Assembly (NCBI RefSeq): GCF_001267925.1
Contig: NZ_CP011409.1
Coordinates: 2,666,001 to 2,730,000, forward strand
Direction of reading: 5' to 3'
Length of the DNA stretch: 64,000 nt
DNA from: Herbaspirillum hiltneri N3
GTDB taxonomy: Bacteria; Pseudomonadota; Gammaproteobacteria; Burkholderiales; Burkholderiaceae_D
Each line of letters begins with the position of its first letter. The stretch's first letter is position 1. Positions 38,405 to 47,845 of this stretch are shown piece after piece. A model generated the notes under the pieces. The model did not search any database. It was not told the DNA's origin and was given only the letters and a program-made list of their open reading frames with translations. The translations under genes and the position numbers were made by a program.

Positions 38405-38803
38405 TCAGGTGGCCGGATCAAAGCGCAACGAAGCTGAATTGATGCAGTAGCGCAGGCCGGTCGGCGGCGGACCGTCGGGGAATACGTGGCCCAAGTGCGC
38501 GTCGCACACGTTGCACACGATTTCTGTGCGGATCATGCCATGGCTCTTGTCGACGATCTCGCGCACGTTGGCCGGATCGAGCGCCTTGAAATAGCTGGGC
38601 CAGCCGCAGCCCGAGTCGAACTTCGTGTCCGAGGCGAACAAGGGCGTATTGCAGCAGACGCAGGTGTAGATGCCGGCTTCGTGATGGTCCCAGAATTTGC
38701 CGGTGAAAGCGCGCTCGGTGGCGGCGTGGCGGGTGACCTGGTATTCCATGGTGTCCAGCTGGGCGCGCCATTCGGCATCGGTTTTTTGAACTTTGGCAGT
38801 CAT
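38405..38803 (-). CDS. msrB: Peptide-methionine (R)-S-oxide reductase
   Basis: A 132-residue cytoplasmic repair enzyme that reduces R-methionine sulfoxide in proteins. Zinc ligands are the pairs CVCC and [15 protein letters not shown] carries the family signature, and the catalytic cysteine is in [11 protein letters not shown]. It starts at ATG 38803 with AAGGAG upstream. It lies 63 bases upstream of yciB on the same strand. Confidence 0.96.
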   Translation of the reverse strand: MTAKVQKTDAEWRAQLDTMEYQVTRHAATERAFTGKFWDHHEAGIYTCVCCNTPLFASDTKFDSGCGWPSYFKALDPANVREIVDKSHGMIRTEIVCNVCDAHLGHVFPDGPPPTGLRYCINSASLRFDPAT

Positions 38804-38882
38804 GGGGTGGCTCCTTGGCAGGGGTGATAAACAAGTTCTGTATGGTTTGGTCGTGCGGCGACGGGCAATCTTACGTTCGCGA

Positions 38883-40388
38883 TCACGAGGAGCAGCTGAC
38901 TTCCAGGTGACTGGCCCAGTCCGGCGGCAGGTCGGCGTACTTGTCGTGTTCCGGCTGCTCGTCGAAAGGCCGGCGCAGGATTTCCTGCAGCTTCGCGACT
39001 TCCGAGAAGTCCTTGTTCTGCGCCTTGTCGATAGCGACTTGCGCCAGATAATTCCGTAGCACGTATTTGGGGTTGCTTGCGTCCATTGCAAGTTTCCTGG
39101 CGGCATCGACGCTGTTTTCCTGGCGCAGGCGGGCGCGGTATTGTCCGGCCCAGGCATCGAAGGAAGCACGTTCGATGAACAGATCGCGCAATGGTTCATC
39201 GCCGCCGTCGTCCCCGGCGTGCAAGTCGCTCAGGCGGCGGAAGAACAGGGTGAAATCGACATGGCCGGCCTGCAGGATGGCGAACATCGACTCGAACAGT
39301 TTGTCGTCATCGGCCTGGCGTGTCGCCAGTCCGAGTTTGGCGTGCAGCAATTCATCGTTCTTCGCGGCGAATTCGGCTTCGTATTGCCCCAGCGCGGCCT
39401 CGGTGTCTTCCACGCTGTCGATAAGTGGCAACAGCGCCTGACCGAGCGCGAAGCAATTCCACTGGCCGATGCGCGGCTGCATCTGGTACGAATAGCGTCC
39501 CTGCTGATCAGTGTGGTTGCAGATGTGGCGCGCATCGAATGCTTCCATGAAGCCGAAGGGGCCGTAGTCCAGCGTCAGGCCGAGGATGGACATGTTGTCG
39601 GTGTTCATCACGCCGTGCATGAAGCCGACCGCCTGCCAGTGCGCCATCAGGTGCGCCGTGCGGCGCGTGACTTCGGTCAGCAGCGCGCGGTAGGGATTGC
39701 CGGCGCCGGACAATTCAGGATAAAAATTGGCGATGACGTTGTCGGCCAGCAGCTTCAGCTCATCGTGGCGCTTGTTGTAATACCAGTGCTCGAACGATCC
39801 GAAGCGGATGAAACTGGGCGACATGCGCGTCACCACCGCCGTGGTTTCCAGCGTCTCGCGCCGGACTTGCTGATCCGATCCGGTGACGCACAAGGCGCGC
39901 GTCGTCGGGATGCCGAGTCCGGCCATCGCTTCGGAACACAGGAATTCGCGGATCGACGAACGCAGCACGGCACGGCCGTCGCCCATGCGCGAATACGGCG
40001 TCTGGCCGGCGCCCTTGAGCTGGATTTCCATGCGCCCGCCATCGCGCGCCGGCAGATCGCCCAGCAGGATCGCGCGGCCATCGCCGAGCTGGCCGGCCCA
40101 GACGCCGAACTGATGGCCGGAATACACGGCCGCCAAGGGTTTGGAGTGCTGCGCGATGACGTTGCCGGTGAAGACGTCAATGAAACTCTCGCTGCCGGCC
40201 GTTGCCGGATCGATGCCGACCAGCGCGGCGGCATCGGCGCTGATGCCCACCAGGTAAGGCTGCGGCAATGGCGTCGGTTGCAGTCGCGTGAAGAATGCCG
40301 GCGGCAATTCCGCGAAGGCATTGGCGAACGGCAGCGCGACGGGATCGGGGATGTGATCGGAGCCGGAAGGGATGACGGAGGCGTTCAT
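38883..40388 (-). CDS. selO: SelO-type protein adenylyltransferase (YdiU)
   Basis: A 501-residue pseudokinase-fold AMPylase. Motifs are [38 protein letters not shown], the active-site segment [20 protein letters not shown] and a late [12 protein letters not shown] block. The enzyme transfers AMP to Ser/Thr/Tyr residues and is linked to redox stress. The C terminus ends VSCSS, keeping the redox-active cysteine (selenocysteine position in eukaryotes). The start was taken at ATG 40388, although no clear ribosome-binding site is seen; longer forms run into the divergent gene. The msrB neighbour fits an oxidative-stress theme. Confidence 0.93.
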   Translation of the reverse strand: MNASVIPSGSDHIPDPVALPFANAFAELPPAFFTRLQPTPLPQPYLVGISADAAALVGIDPATAGSESFIDVFTGNVIAQHSKPLAAVYSGHQFGVWAGQLGDGRAILLGDLPARDGGRMEIQLKGAGQTPYSRMGDGRAVLRSSIREFLCSEAMAGLGIPTTRALCVTGSDQQVRRETLETTAVVTRMSPSFIRFGSFEHWYYNKRHDELKLLADNVIANFYPELSGAGNPYRALLTEVTRRTAHLMAHWQAVGFMHGVMNTDNMSILGLTLDYGPFGFMEAFDARHICNHTDQQGRYSYQMQPRIGQWNCFALGQALLPLIDSVEDTEAALGQYEAEFAAKNDELLHAKLGLATRQADDDKLFESMFAILQAGHVDFTLFFRRLSDLHAGDDGGDEPLRDLFIERASFDAWAGQYRARLRQENSVDAARKLAMDASNPKYVLRNYLAQVAIDKAQNKDFSEVAKLQEILRRPFDEQPEHDKYADLPPDWASHLEVSCSS

Positions 40389-40536
40389 GAACAGGGACAA
40401 GCACAAAAGAATCCGCCATTTTGACAGAGAAGCGGACAAGGCATCGGATGAGGCGCAGTTCGGGCCGCACTCCGGCAGGCATTTCTTCCGGGGATGTGAG
40501 ACCATCCCGCCAAACCTTCGCCGCGAGCCGTCCATC

Positions 40537-41058
40537 ATGAGCCTGTTGTCCCGCCGTCTGCGCTGTTACGTCCTGTCGCTCGCCTGCCTGGCGGGCAGTG
40601 CCTTCGCTGAAGTCCCGGCCTATGCCCCGGTCAAGGCGCATGTCTGCGGCGAGTGCCCGGTCACCGTGCCGGCCGGGATGACGCCGATGCGCGGCGTGGT
40701 CATTTCTCAGGGCGCCTTCGGTACGCCGGTCGGCTACTGGTCGGCGGTCGATCTCGACCGGCGCAGCATGACGCGCTTCATCACCCAGCTGAAGAACCCG
40801 GCCGAAAAACCGGCGCTGGTGCAAAGCCGCACGGTGCAACTGAGCGACGACGACCTGGCGGCCATCGTGCCGCTGATGAATACGCTCTGGAGCCTGCCCG
40901 ATGCCTTGCCGCTTCAGCGCACCACGGATGCCGTGTGGGCGCTTGAACTGTTTGACGCAGGCGTACGGCGCAAGGAGTACGGCATGGGCGCGATCCAGGC
41001 GCAGGGCGCCGAGCTGAACAACGTACTGGATGCGATCTGGCGCCGGTTGGCGCGCTAG
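40537..41058 (+). CDS. Hypothetical secreted protein
   Basis: A 173-residue protein with a probable Sec signal peptide ([19 protein letters not shown]) and a mature chain containing a CGEC pair close to the N terminus, which could be a redox or metal site. No family recognised. The start at ATG 40537 is chosen because the signal peptide begins there; the longer frame upstream overlaps selO on the other strand. The ribosome-binding site is weak. Confidence 0.65.
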   Translation: MSLLSRRLRCYVLSLACLAGSAFAEVPAYAPVKAHVCGECPVTVPAGMTPMRGVVISQGAFGTPVGYWSAVDLDRRSMTRFITQLKNPAEKPALVQSRTVQLSDDDLAAIVPLMNTLWSLPDALPLQRTTDAVWALELFDAGVRRKEYGMGAIQAQGAELNNVLDAIWRRLAR

Positions 41059-41163
41059 CATTCAATCTCCTGAATTAATCTCCAGTCATCCCGTCATTGT
41101 CCGGTCACATCGCGGCGCTACTTTGCAGCACAGGTATTGCCGCCAACCGGATGGGAGACAGGG

Positions 41164-42936
41164 ATGCAAAATGCCGTAGCGTTTGCCGACAACGATGTTG
41201 TCCTGATTGCATGGAGTTATGGCCGCAAGCTGCCCGGATGCATGGGCTTCGCGGTGTACCGCATCGACGCGGCCGGCACCGAGACGGCGCTGCCTTCGGT
41301 GGCCGTGTTTCCCGGAACCAAACGCCTGCCGGCGCAGACCACCGAACAATTCCCGATCCAGAAGTTCTACTGGAAGGACCCGTATGCGCGCCTGATCGCC
41401 GGCAAGAACAACCGGACCTTCCGTTACCGGATCGTGCCGCTGGAAGGCAAGCCGGGAAAGCTGACGCCGATGCGCGTCGCCTTCGCCATCTCCAATGAAG
41501 TCACGCTGAGCCCGCAGGTCGGACCGGATTTGCAGGCTTACTTCAATCGCGGCCTGATCTCGACGCAACGGGTGTCGCGCACCATGGATGGCCATCCGGA
41601 CAAGGAAAGCCTGCTGGCCATGGTGAGCCAGCCCGGCAACGCCATGCGCGAGAGCCTGGCCGGCGACATGATCGCCGCCTTGCTGGATTTCGTCGCGCGC
41701 GCAGGCAAGGGCGGCAGGCTTTACGCCGCCTTGTACGAACTGGGCGACGACGAGCTGATCTCAGCGCTGGAGAAAGCCGGCAAGAAGCTGCACCTGATCC
41801 TCTCCAATCCCAAGGCCGGCGACCAGCAAAGCGCCAGCGGCATCACGGACGGCAACGATGCATCGCGCAAGCGTCTGCGTGCGACCGCGGGCGAGCTGAT
41901 CGACCGCATGGTGCCGAACAACCATATCGTGCACAACAAATTCCTGGTGTACGTGGATGCCGGCGGCAAACCGCAGGCGGTCCTGTTCGGTTCCACCAAC
42001 TGGACGTCCACCGGACTCTGCACGCAAACCAACAACACCCTCGTCTCCGATGATGCCGCGCTGGCGAAACGCTATTTCGATTACTGGAATCAGCTGGCCG
42101 CCGATACCGAGGCGGCCGGCGACACGGCCAAGTCCCTGCAAGGGAGCAGGTTGCGGACCTGGGACGCTAAATCGAAGCTGCTCAAGCAAGCGGACGGTTC
42201 AACCGTGACCAGCTGGTTTTCTCCCAATACACCGAAAGCGCGCGGCCGCACGCGCGCGACCGAGGTGCGTCCGCCCGACATGGAAGAAGTGGCGGCATTG
42301 ATCGCCGGCGCGCAGCATGCGGTGCTGTTCCTGGCGTTTTATCCGGGCACGCCGAGCATCGTCAATTGGGTGGCGGAAGCGCAGAAGGCCAACGCGGCCC
42401 TGTTCGTGCGCGGCTGTGTGACGAACCCCTCCACGGCGGCGGGCTTCCTGTACGAGTTGCAAGGCGTCGAGCCGCCCAAGCGCAAGAAGGGCGATGCGCC
42501 GGGCAAACAGGATCCGCGGGTGATATCGGCCAAGGCGCTGACTGCTGTCGTTCCCAGTGGCTGGCAAAAGGAAATCCTCTCGGCCGGTTTTGCCGTCACG
42601 CACGACAAGATCGTGGTCATCGATCCGTTCTCCGACGACTGCGTGGTGGTGACCGGCAGTCACAACCTCGGCTACAAGGCTTCCTACGACAACGACGACA
42701 ACCTCGCCATCTTCAAGGGACAGCGGGCGCTGGCGCAGGCCTACGCGACGCATGTGCTGGATATCTACGATCACTTTTCCTGGCGCTGGATGGTGCAGCA
42801 GAACGGCCAGAAAGCGGCCGACACCATGCTCAGCACGACGCCCGACGCATGGCAGAGCAAATATTTCGGCGACAAGGGAGAAATCCGTTCGGCGCAGCTG
42901 CGCTTCTGGCTGGACGCCATACCGGCGATACGGTAG
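41164..42936 (+). CDS. Phospholipase D-like domain protein with two HKD motifs
   Basis: A 590-residue protein with two PLD half-sites: HNKFLVYVD (His257, Lys259) with FGSTNW, and HDKIVVID (His480, Lys482) with TGSHN. The second fits the canonical HxKx4D; in the first the aspartate is one residue further away (HxKx5D). The first ~120 residues form a beta-rich domain of unknown function. No signal peptide is visible. GGGAGACAGGG precedes ATG 41164, so a TTG 27 bases upstream was rejected. Such enzymes are phosphodiesterases or transphosphatidylases; substrate (lipid or nucleic acid) is unknown. Confidence 0.82.
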   Translation: MQNAVAFADNDVVLIAWSYGRKLPGCMGFAVYRIDAAGTETALPSVAVFPGTKRLPAQTTEQFPIQKFYWKDPYARLIAGKNNRTFRYRIVPLEGKPGKLTPMRVAFAISNEVTLSPQVGPDLQAYFNRGLISTQRVSRTMDGHPDKESLLAMVSQPGNAMRESLAGDMIAALLDFVARAGKGGRLYAALYELGDDELISALEKAGKKLHLILSNPKAGDQQSASGITDGNDASRKRLRATAGELIDRMVPNNHIVHNKFLVYVDAGGKPQAVLFGSTNWTSTGLCTQTNNTLVSDDAALAKRYFDYWNQLAADTEAAGDTAKSLQGSRLRTWDAKSKLLKQADGSTVTSWFSPNTPKARGRTRATEVRPPDMEEVAALIAGAQHAVLFLAFYPGTPSIVNWVAEAQKANAALFVRGCVTNPSTAAGFLYELQGVEPPKRKKGDAPGKQDPRVISAKALTAVVPSGWQKEILSAGFAVTHDKIVVIDPFSDDCVVVTGSHNLGYKASYDNDDNLAIFKGQRALAQAYATHVLDIYDHFSWRWMVQQNGQKAADTMLSTTPDAWQSKYFGDKGEIRSAQLRFWLDAIPAIR

Positions 42937-42962
42937 CGGCGAGGGAAGGACGGGGAGGGAAA

Positions 42963-42988
42963 TTGCGCCCGACGAACGCCGGGCGCAG
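42963..42988 (-). terminator. Possible terminator after the MFS permease gene
   Basis: An 8-bp stem TGCGCCCG/CGGGCGCA lies between the convergent PLD-like and MFS genes; T-runs on either side are weak, so activity is uncertain. Confidence 0.4.
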
Positions 42989-42998
42989 GAAAAAACGC

Positions 42999-44315
42999 TT
43001 ACTTGTTGACCAGCTTGGCCGGCACAGCCAGCGTCAGCAGTCCGCCCAGCAGCAGCGACCCCGCCAGCACGTACATGCCGGTGTTGGTGCTTTGGGTGGC
43101 GTCCTTGAGCCAGCCGACCAGGTAAGGGCTGACGAAACCGGCCAGGTTGCCCAGCGAGTTGATCAGCGCGATGCCGGCAGCTGCCGCGGCGCCGCTCAGG
43201 AAGGCCGTCGGCAGGCTCCAGAACAGCGGCAGCGTGGTCAGGATGCCGACCGCAGCCAATGTCAGCGACGCCATCGCCAGCAGCGTGTTGTGGTCGTACA
43301 CGGTGCTGAACAGCAGGCCGACGCAACCCAGGAACGCCGGGATGGCGACGTGCCAGCGACGCTCACGATGCTGGTCGGCGCTGCGGCCGATCATGAACAT
43401 GGCGATGGCGGCGACGGCGTAAGGAATCGCCGTCAGCAGGCCGATGTTGAGCGGGTCGGTGACGCCGGTGGTCTTGATGATGGTCGGCAGCCAGAAGCTC
43501 ACGCCGTACAGGCCCATCACGAAGCAGAAGTAGATGATCGCGCTCAGCCACACCTTGCCGTCGGCGAACATCTGGCCCAGCGAGACTTCGGTCTTGTCGG
43601 CCTGTTCCTGTGCGATCTGCGATTCCAGCAGGCGCTTTTCATCTTCGTTCAGCCAGTGGGCGTCGCGGATGCGGTCCTTCAGATAGAAGATCACGACCAC
43701 GCCCAGCACCAGCGACGGGATTGCTTCGATGATGAACATCCATTGCCAGCCGGTCAGGCCGTGCACGCCGGGGAAGGCGTGCATGATCCAGCCCGACAGC
43801 GGGCCGCCGATGACGCCCGAGATGGCGATGCCGGTCATGAACAGCGCGGTGATCTTGCCGCGGCGATGCGACGGATACCAGTAGGTCAGGTACAGGATCA
43901 CGCCGGGGAAGAAGCCGGCTTCGGCCACGCCCAGCAGGAAGCGCATGACGTAGAACATTTCCGGCGTCGTCACGAAAATCATGGCGCCCGAAATGATGCC
44001 CCAGGTGATCATGATGCGCGCGATCCAGAGCCGTGCGCCGACCTTGTGCAGGATGATGTTGCTGGGGACTTCAAAGATGAAATAACCGATGAAGAAGATG
44101 CCGGCGCCGAGGCCGTACACGGTCTCGCTGAACTTCAGGTCCTGCAGCATTTGCAGCTTGGCGAAACCGACGTTGACGCGGTCCAGGTAAGAAGCAACAT
44201 AGCAGAGGAAAAGCAGCGGAAGCAGACGCCATGTGACTTTGGAAAAAGTCGCTTCTTCAAACGATACATCGGTGCCGGGCGACGCAGCGACGCCTTGTGC
44301 TGGGGTATACGACAT
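42999..44315 (-). CDS. MFS transporter, anion:cation symporter (ACS) type
   Basis: A 438-residue permease with twelve helices. The ACS hallmarks are LFLCYVASYLDRVNVGFAK in helix 1, RFLLGVAEAGFFPGVILYL in helix 4 and YWYPSHRRGKITALF after it. Family members carry organic acids such as tartrate, galactonate, glucarate or phthalate. A terminator separates it from the upstream SDR, so it probably has its own promoter while sharing the metabolic theme. A sugar acid is the likely substrate. Confidence 0.9.
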   Translation of the reverse strand: MSYTPAQGVAASPGTDVSFEEATFSKVTWRLLPLLFLCYVASYLDRVNVGFAKLQMLQDLKFSETVYGLGAGIFFIGYFIFEVPSNIILHKVGARLWIARIMITWGIISGAMIFVTTPEMFYVMRFLLGVAEAGFFPGVILYLTYWYPSHRRGKITALFMTGIAISGVIGGPLSGWIMHAFPGVHGLTGWQWMFIIEAIPSLVLGVVVIFYLKDRIRDAHWLNEDEKRLLESQIAQEQADKTEVSLGQMFADGKVWLSAIIYFCFVMGLYGVSFWLPTIIKTTGVTDPLNIGLLTAIPYAVAAIAMFMIGRSADQHRERRWHVAIPAFLGCVGLLFSTVYDHNTLLAMASLTLAAVGILTTLPLFWSLPTAFLSGAAAAAGIALINSLGNLAGFVSPYLVGWLKDATQSTNTGMYVLAGSLLLGGLLTLAVPAKLVNK

Positions 44316-44360
44316 GTCTCACTCCATACGTATTAAAAATGGATCAGTCTTGTTGTTATA

Positions 44361-44388
44361 AAAAGCCAGTCTCGTGGACTGGCTTTAT
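44361..44388 (-). terminator. Terminator between the SDR and MFS genes
   Basis: Stem AAAGCCAGTC/GACTGGCTTT with a five-base loop; on the minus strand it is followed by a T-rich run. It separates the upstream dehydrogenase operon from the MFS gene. Confidence 0.75.
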
Positions 44389-44520
44389 TAAGTACTGATT
44401 ACTGTGGTTCTGTTTATGGTTCTTTTTTATTGCAGCGTGATTATAGACACAAAATTTGCCGATTCGACGTAAAGCGTCCCGTCACTGACAAAACGCTTAC
44501 AGCTGCGCGCGCACGTGGTT

Positions 44521-45279
44521 TTACACGCAGCGACCGCCGTCCACTTCCAGGCAGGCGCCGGTGATGAACGAAGCCTCGTCCGAACCCAGGTACAGGCAGG
44601 CGTTGGCGATGTCGTCCGGCGTCGAGAAGCGGCCCAGCGGAATCGTCGCCGTGAACTTCTTGCGATTTTCCGGGGTGTCGGGCACGCCCATGAATTCAGT
44701 CAGCAGGCCGGTTGCCGAGATCACCGGATTGACGCAGTTGACGCGGATGTTGTCCGGGCCGAGTTCCGCCGCCATCGATTTGCTGGTGGTGATGACCGCG
44801 CCCTTGCTGCCGTTGTACCAGGTCAGGCCGGGACGCGGACGGATGCCGGCGGTCGAGGCGATGTTGATGAAGGCGCCGCCGCCGACCTTGCGGAAGTAGG
44901 GCACGAAAGTCTTCGCGCTCAGGAAGATGCTCTTGACGTTGATCGCGTACAGGCGCTCGAACTCGTCTTCTTCGACTTCCAGCATCGGACGGTTGCGGTG
45001 CGTGGTGCCGGCGTTGTTGACCACGATATGCAGGCCGCCGAAGGCGTCCAGCGCAGCTGCCAGCATGGCTGCCGTATCGGCGCTTTTTGATACGTCCGAC
45101 TTGATGAAGCGCGCCTGGCCGCCGGCAGCGACGATCTCGTCGGTGACGCGTTTGCCGGCGGCTTCATTGATGTCGGCCACCAGCACGCGCGCACCTTCGC
45201 GCGCATAGCTCTTGGCGATGCCTTCGCCGAATCCCGAACCGGCGCCGGTCACGATGGCTACTTTGTCTTTGAGTCGCAT
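44521..45279 (-). CDS. Short-chain dehydrogenase/reductase (glucose 1-dehydrogenase/3-ketoacyl reductase type)
   Basis: A 252-residue classical SDR. AIVTGAGSGFGEGIAKSYAREG and VADIN (Asp after strand 2, NAD preference) open it; NNAGTT, catalytic Ser in FINIASTAG, and WYNGSKGAV with YxxxK follow, ending in GACLEVDGGRCV. A strong AGGAGAAGAC ribosome-binding site decides ATG 45279. It lies 35 bases after the aldehyde dehydrogenase gene in the same transcription unit. It probably oxidises a sugar or polyol. Confidence 0.9.
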   Translation of the reverse strand: MRLKDKVAIVTGAGSGFGEGIAKSYAREGARVLVADINEAAGKRVTDEIVAAGGQARFIKSDVSKSADTAAMLAAALDAFGGLHIVVNNAGTTHRNRPMLEVEEDEFERLYAINVKSIFLSAKTFVPYFRKVGGGAFINIASTAGIRPRPGLTWYNGSKGAVITTSKSMAAELGPDNIRVNCVNPVISATGLLTEFMGVPDTPENRKKFTATIPLGRFSTPDDIANACLYLGSDEASFITGACLEVDGGRCV

Positions 45280-45314
45280 GTCTTCTCCTTGTGGTTTGTT
45301 AGTTGATATCTCGT

Positions 45315-46748
45315 TCAATCGTGCTTGATGGCGATGGTCTTCAGGACCGTGAAGCCATACAGCGCCTCGAAACCTTTTTCACGCCCGTGGCCGCTGGCCT
45401 TGACGCCGCCGAACGGCAACTCTACGCCGCCGCCCGCGCCATAGTTGTTGATGAAGACTTGTCCGCTGCGGATCGCGCGCGCCAGGCGCAACTGGCGTCC
45501 GCCGTCGCGCGTCCAGACGCTCGCGACCAGCCCGAAATCGGTACCGTTGGCGAGGCGAATGGCATCGGCTTCGTCTTCAAACGACATCGCCGCCAACACC
45601 GGACCGAACACCTCTTCCTGCGCCAGACGGTGTTGAATCGGCACGTCGCGCAGCAAGGTCGGCGCCTGGTAGAAACCGCCCGCCGGTACGCCCTCGGCGA
45701 TGCGGCCTTGCGCCACCACCGGAATCCGGCTGTCGGCGGCGTCGCGCAGGAAACCGGCCACGCGGTCCTGTTGCGTCTTGCGGATCAGCGGACCGCAGTC
45801 GAGGTCCATAGCTGCCGAGCCCACGCGCAGTTTGCCGAAGGCCGCACCGACGCGTTCCAGCACCTGTTCATAGGCGCTGCGCTGGACCAGCAGGCGGCTG
45901 CCTGCGGAGCAGGTCTGTCCGGAGTTCTGCACGATGGCGTTGACGATCACCGGCAACATGGCGTCGAAGTCGGCGTCGGCGAACACCACCTGCGGCGATT
46001 TGCCGCCCAGCTCGAGCGTGACCGGGGTGTGATGTTCTGCGGCGGCGCGCACCACGATCTTGCCGACGTTGGGAGAGCCGGTGAACGACACGTGATCAAC
46101 GCCGGCATGTTTGACCAGCATATCTCCCGCTTCATGGCCGTAGCCGGTGACGATGTTGAGCACGCCTTCGGGCAAGCCTGCCTCGGCAGCCAGTTCGGCC
46201 ACGCGCAGCAGCGACAGGCAGGCGTCTTCAGCGGGTTTGACCACGCAGGTGTTGCCGGCGGCGAGCGCACCGCCGACGCAGCGGCCGAAGATTTGCATCG
46301 GGTAGTTCCACGGCACGATGTGCGCGGTGACGCCATGCGGCTCGCGCAAGGTGAGCACGGTGTAGCCGGTCTGGTAGGGAATCGTCTCGCCGTGCAGCTT
46401 GTCGGCCGCGCCGGCATAGAACTCGAAATAACGCACGATGGCGGCGGCATCGGCGCGCGCCTGCTTGAACGGCTTGCCGCAGTCGCGCGCTTCCAGTTGC
46501 GCCAGTTCCTCCTGGTGTTCGGCCAGCTTCTGCGACAGCTTCATCAGCAGGCGGCTGCGGTCGGCTGCGCTGGTGCGGCTCCAGACGTTGTTGTAGGCCT
46601 TGCGCGCGGCTTGTACCGCGAGGTCGATGTCGGCGGCGTTGCCGCGCGCCAGCGATTCGAACACTTCGCCGTCGGAAGGATCAAGGACGGGAATGCTCTC
46701 GCCGGATGACGGCGCGGTCCAGCGATTGTTGATGAAGTGCTGTTTCAT
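45315..46748 (-). CDS. NAD(P)-dependent aldehyde dehydrogenase
   Basis: A 477-residue ALDH. VPWNYPMQIFGRCVGGALAAG is the cofactor loop, FTGSPNVGK and LELGGKSPQVVFADAD carry the general-base glutamate, NSGQTCSAGSR holds the catalytic cysteine, and EEVFGPVLA and INNYGAGGGVELPFGG complete the set. General substrate class is betaine-aldehyde/sugar-derived aldehyde type; the exact aldehyde is unknown. It is flanked on both sides by SDR genes in one unit, consistent with stepwise oxidation alcohol-aldehyde-acid. Confidence 0.92.
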   Translation of the reverse strand: MKQHFINNRWTAPSSGESIPVLDPSDGEVFESLARGNAADIDLAVQAARKAYNNVWSRTSAADRSRLLMKLSQKLAEHQEELAQLEARDCGKPFKQARADAAAIVRYFEFYAGAADKLHGETIPYQTGYTVLTLREPHGVTAHIVPWNYPMQIFGRCVGGALAAGNTCVVKPAEDACLSLLRVAELAAEAGLPEGVLNIVTGYGHEAGDMLVKHAGVDHVSFTGSPNVGKIVVRAAAEHHTPVTLELGGKSPQVVFADADFDAMLPVIVNAIVQNSGQTCSAGSRLLVQRSAYEQVLERVGAAFGKLRVGSAAMDLDCGPLIRKTQQDRVAGFLRDAADSRIPVVAQGRIAEGVPAGGFYQAPTLLRDVPIQHRLAQEEVFGPVLAAMSFEDEADAIRLANGTDFGLVASVWTRDGGRQLRLARAIRSGQVFINNYGAGGGVELPFGGVKASGHGREKGFEALYGFTVLKTIAIKHD

Positions 46749-46790
46749 GGCTCGGTAAATCCCTTCTTTAAGGAGTAGCGCAAAGCGTGG

Positions 46791-47567
46791 CTACATGGCA
46801 ATCGACATGCCGCCATCCACGTACAAGACGTGGCCGTTGACGTAGGAGGCGGCGTTGGAAGCGAGGAAAACTGCGGCGCCGGCGATTTCAGCCGGCTGCG
46901 CCCAGCGTCCCAGCGGCGTGCGCGTGGCAAAGTGGGCGTTGACGCGTGGATCGGCGATCGCTGCGGCATTGGCCTCGGTGGCCACGCCGCCCGGTGCAAT
47001 GGCGTTGCTGGTGATGCCCAGCGGCCCGTACTCCGCGGCCAGTGCGCGCATCATGCCGGTCAGTCCGGCCTTGGCGCCGGTGTAGACGGCATCGCCGGAG
47101 CGCGCGATCCGGCCGGCAATCGACGTCACGGTAATCAGGCGGCCGCGCTTGTTCGGCACCATCAGGCGCGCTGCTTCGCGCGACAAGGTGTAGCCGGCGA
47201 TCAGGTTGGTTTCCAGCATGGCGGCGATGTCGTCGTCGCTGAAGTCGAGCAGCGGCTTGCGGTTGCGCACGCCGGCATTGTTGACCAGTACATCGAGTCC
47301 GGCATGTTCTCCGGCGATGCGGGCGAAGGCGTCCTTGACGGCGGCTTTGTCGGTGACGTCGAAGGCGAGGGCGCTGGCCGACAAGCCTTGGGCGGTCAGG
47401 CCCTGTACCGCGCTTGCCAATGTCCCGGCGTTGCGGCCGTTGAGAATCACATGGGCGCCGCTGCCCGCCATGGCGCGGGCGATTTCCAGGCCGATGTCGC
47501 GCGCTGCGCCGGTGACGAGTACGGTCTTTCCCGTGAGCGAAAACTGTTCGAGGTAAGGCAGGTTCAT
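46791..47567 (-). CDS. Short-chain dehydrogenase/reductase (gluconate 5-dehydrogenase-like)
   Basis: A 258-residue SDR. The start YLEQFSLTGKTVLVTGAARD matches the gluconate 5-dehydrogenase (IdnO/Ga5DH) style; LNGRNAG after strand 2 suggests NADP, NNAGVRNRKPL, ITVTSIAG (catalytic Ser), YTGAKAGL (YxxxK) and GHVLYVDGGMSIAM follow. First gene of the minus-strand operon SDR-ALDH-SDR and divergent from a GntR regulator. Probably interconverts a keto-sugar acid and a sugar acid. Confidence 0.88.
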   Translation of the reverse strand: MNLPYLEQFSLTGKTVLVTGAARDIGLEIARAMAGSGAHVILNGRNAGTLASAVQGLTAQGLSASALAFDVTDKAAVKDAFARIAGEHAGLDVLVNNAGVRNRKPLLDFSDDDIAAMLETNLIAGYTLSREAARLMVPNKRGRLITVTSIAGRIARSGDAVYTGAKAGLTGMMRALAAEYGPLGITSNAIAPGGVATEANAAAIADPRVNAHFATRTPLGRWAQPAEIAGAAVFLASNAASYVNGHVLYVDGGMSIAM

Positions 47568-47763
47568 GATTGGCTTCGATAAACAATGGACGGCAAAAGA
47601 TATCACCGTCGCAGCCATTGAGCCGGACCGTCTGTCTCCTGTCGTTTTTGTTCTATGGGCAACCGGTCGGAAGATGCCGCCGCTGCCTCGTCTGGGTTCA
47701 ATGTAAGTTGATCGCCAAAAGATGTCAATTGATATTACTACTTATTCGAGCGATGATAGTCGT

Positions 47764-47790
47764 GCGGTCATAAGGCAGGCTTATGGTCGC
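47764..47790. promoter_or_regulatory. Inverted repeat, candidate GntR operator
   Basis: Arms GCGGTCATAAG and CTTATGGTCGC are separated by five bases and match at 9 of 11 positions; the inner CATAAG/CTTATG part is perfect. It lies 55 bases upstream of the GntR start in the divergent region, a typical place for an FCD-type GntR operator. A second imperfect palindrome centred on CAATTG lies at 47722-47735. The rest of 47568-47845 holds nothing recognisable. Confidence 0.5.
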
Positions 47791-47845
47791 AGCCCAAATG
47801 CGCTACCATGCGCAATCTTCAGAAACTCGCCACCGGAGTTCAGCC

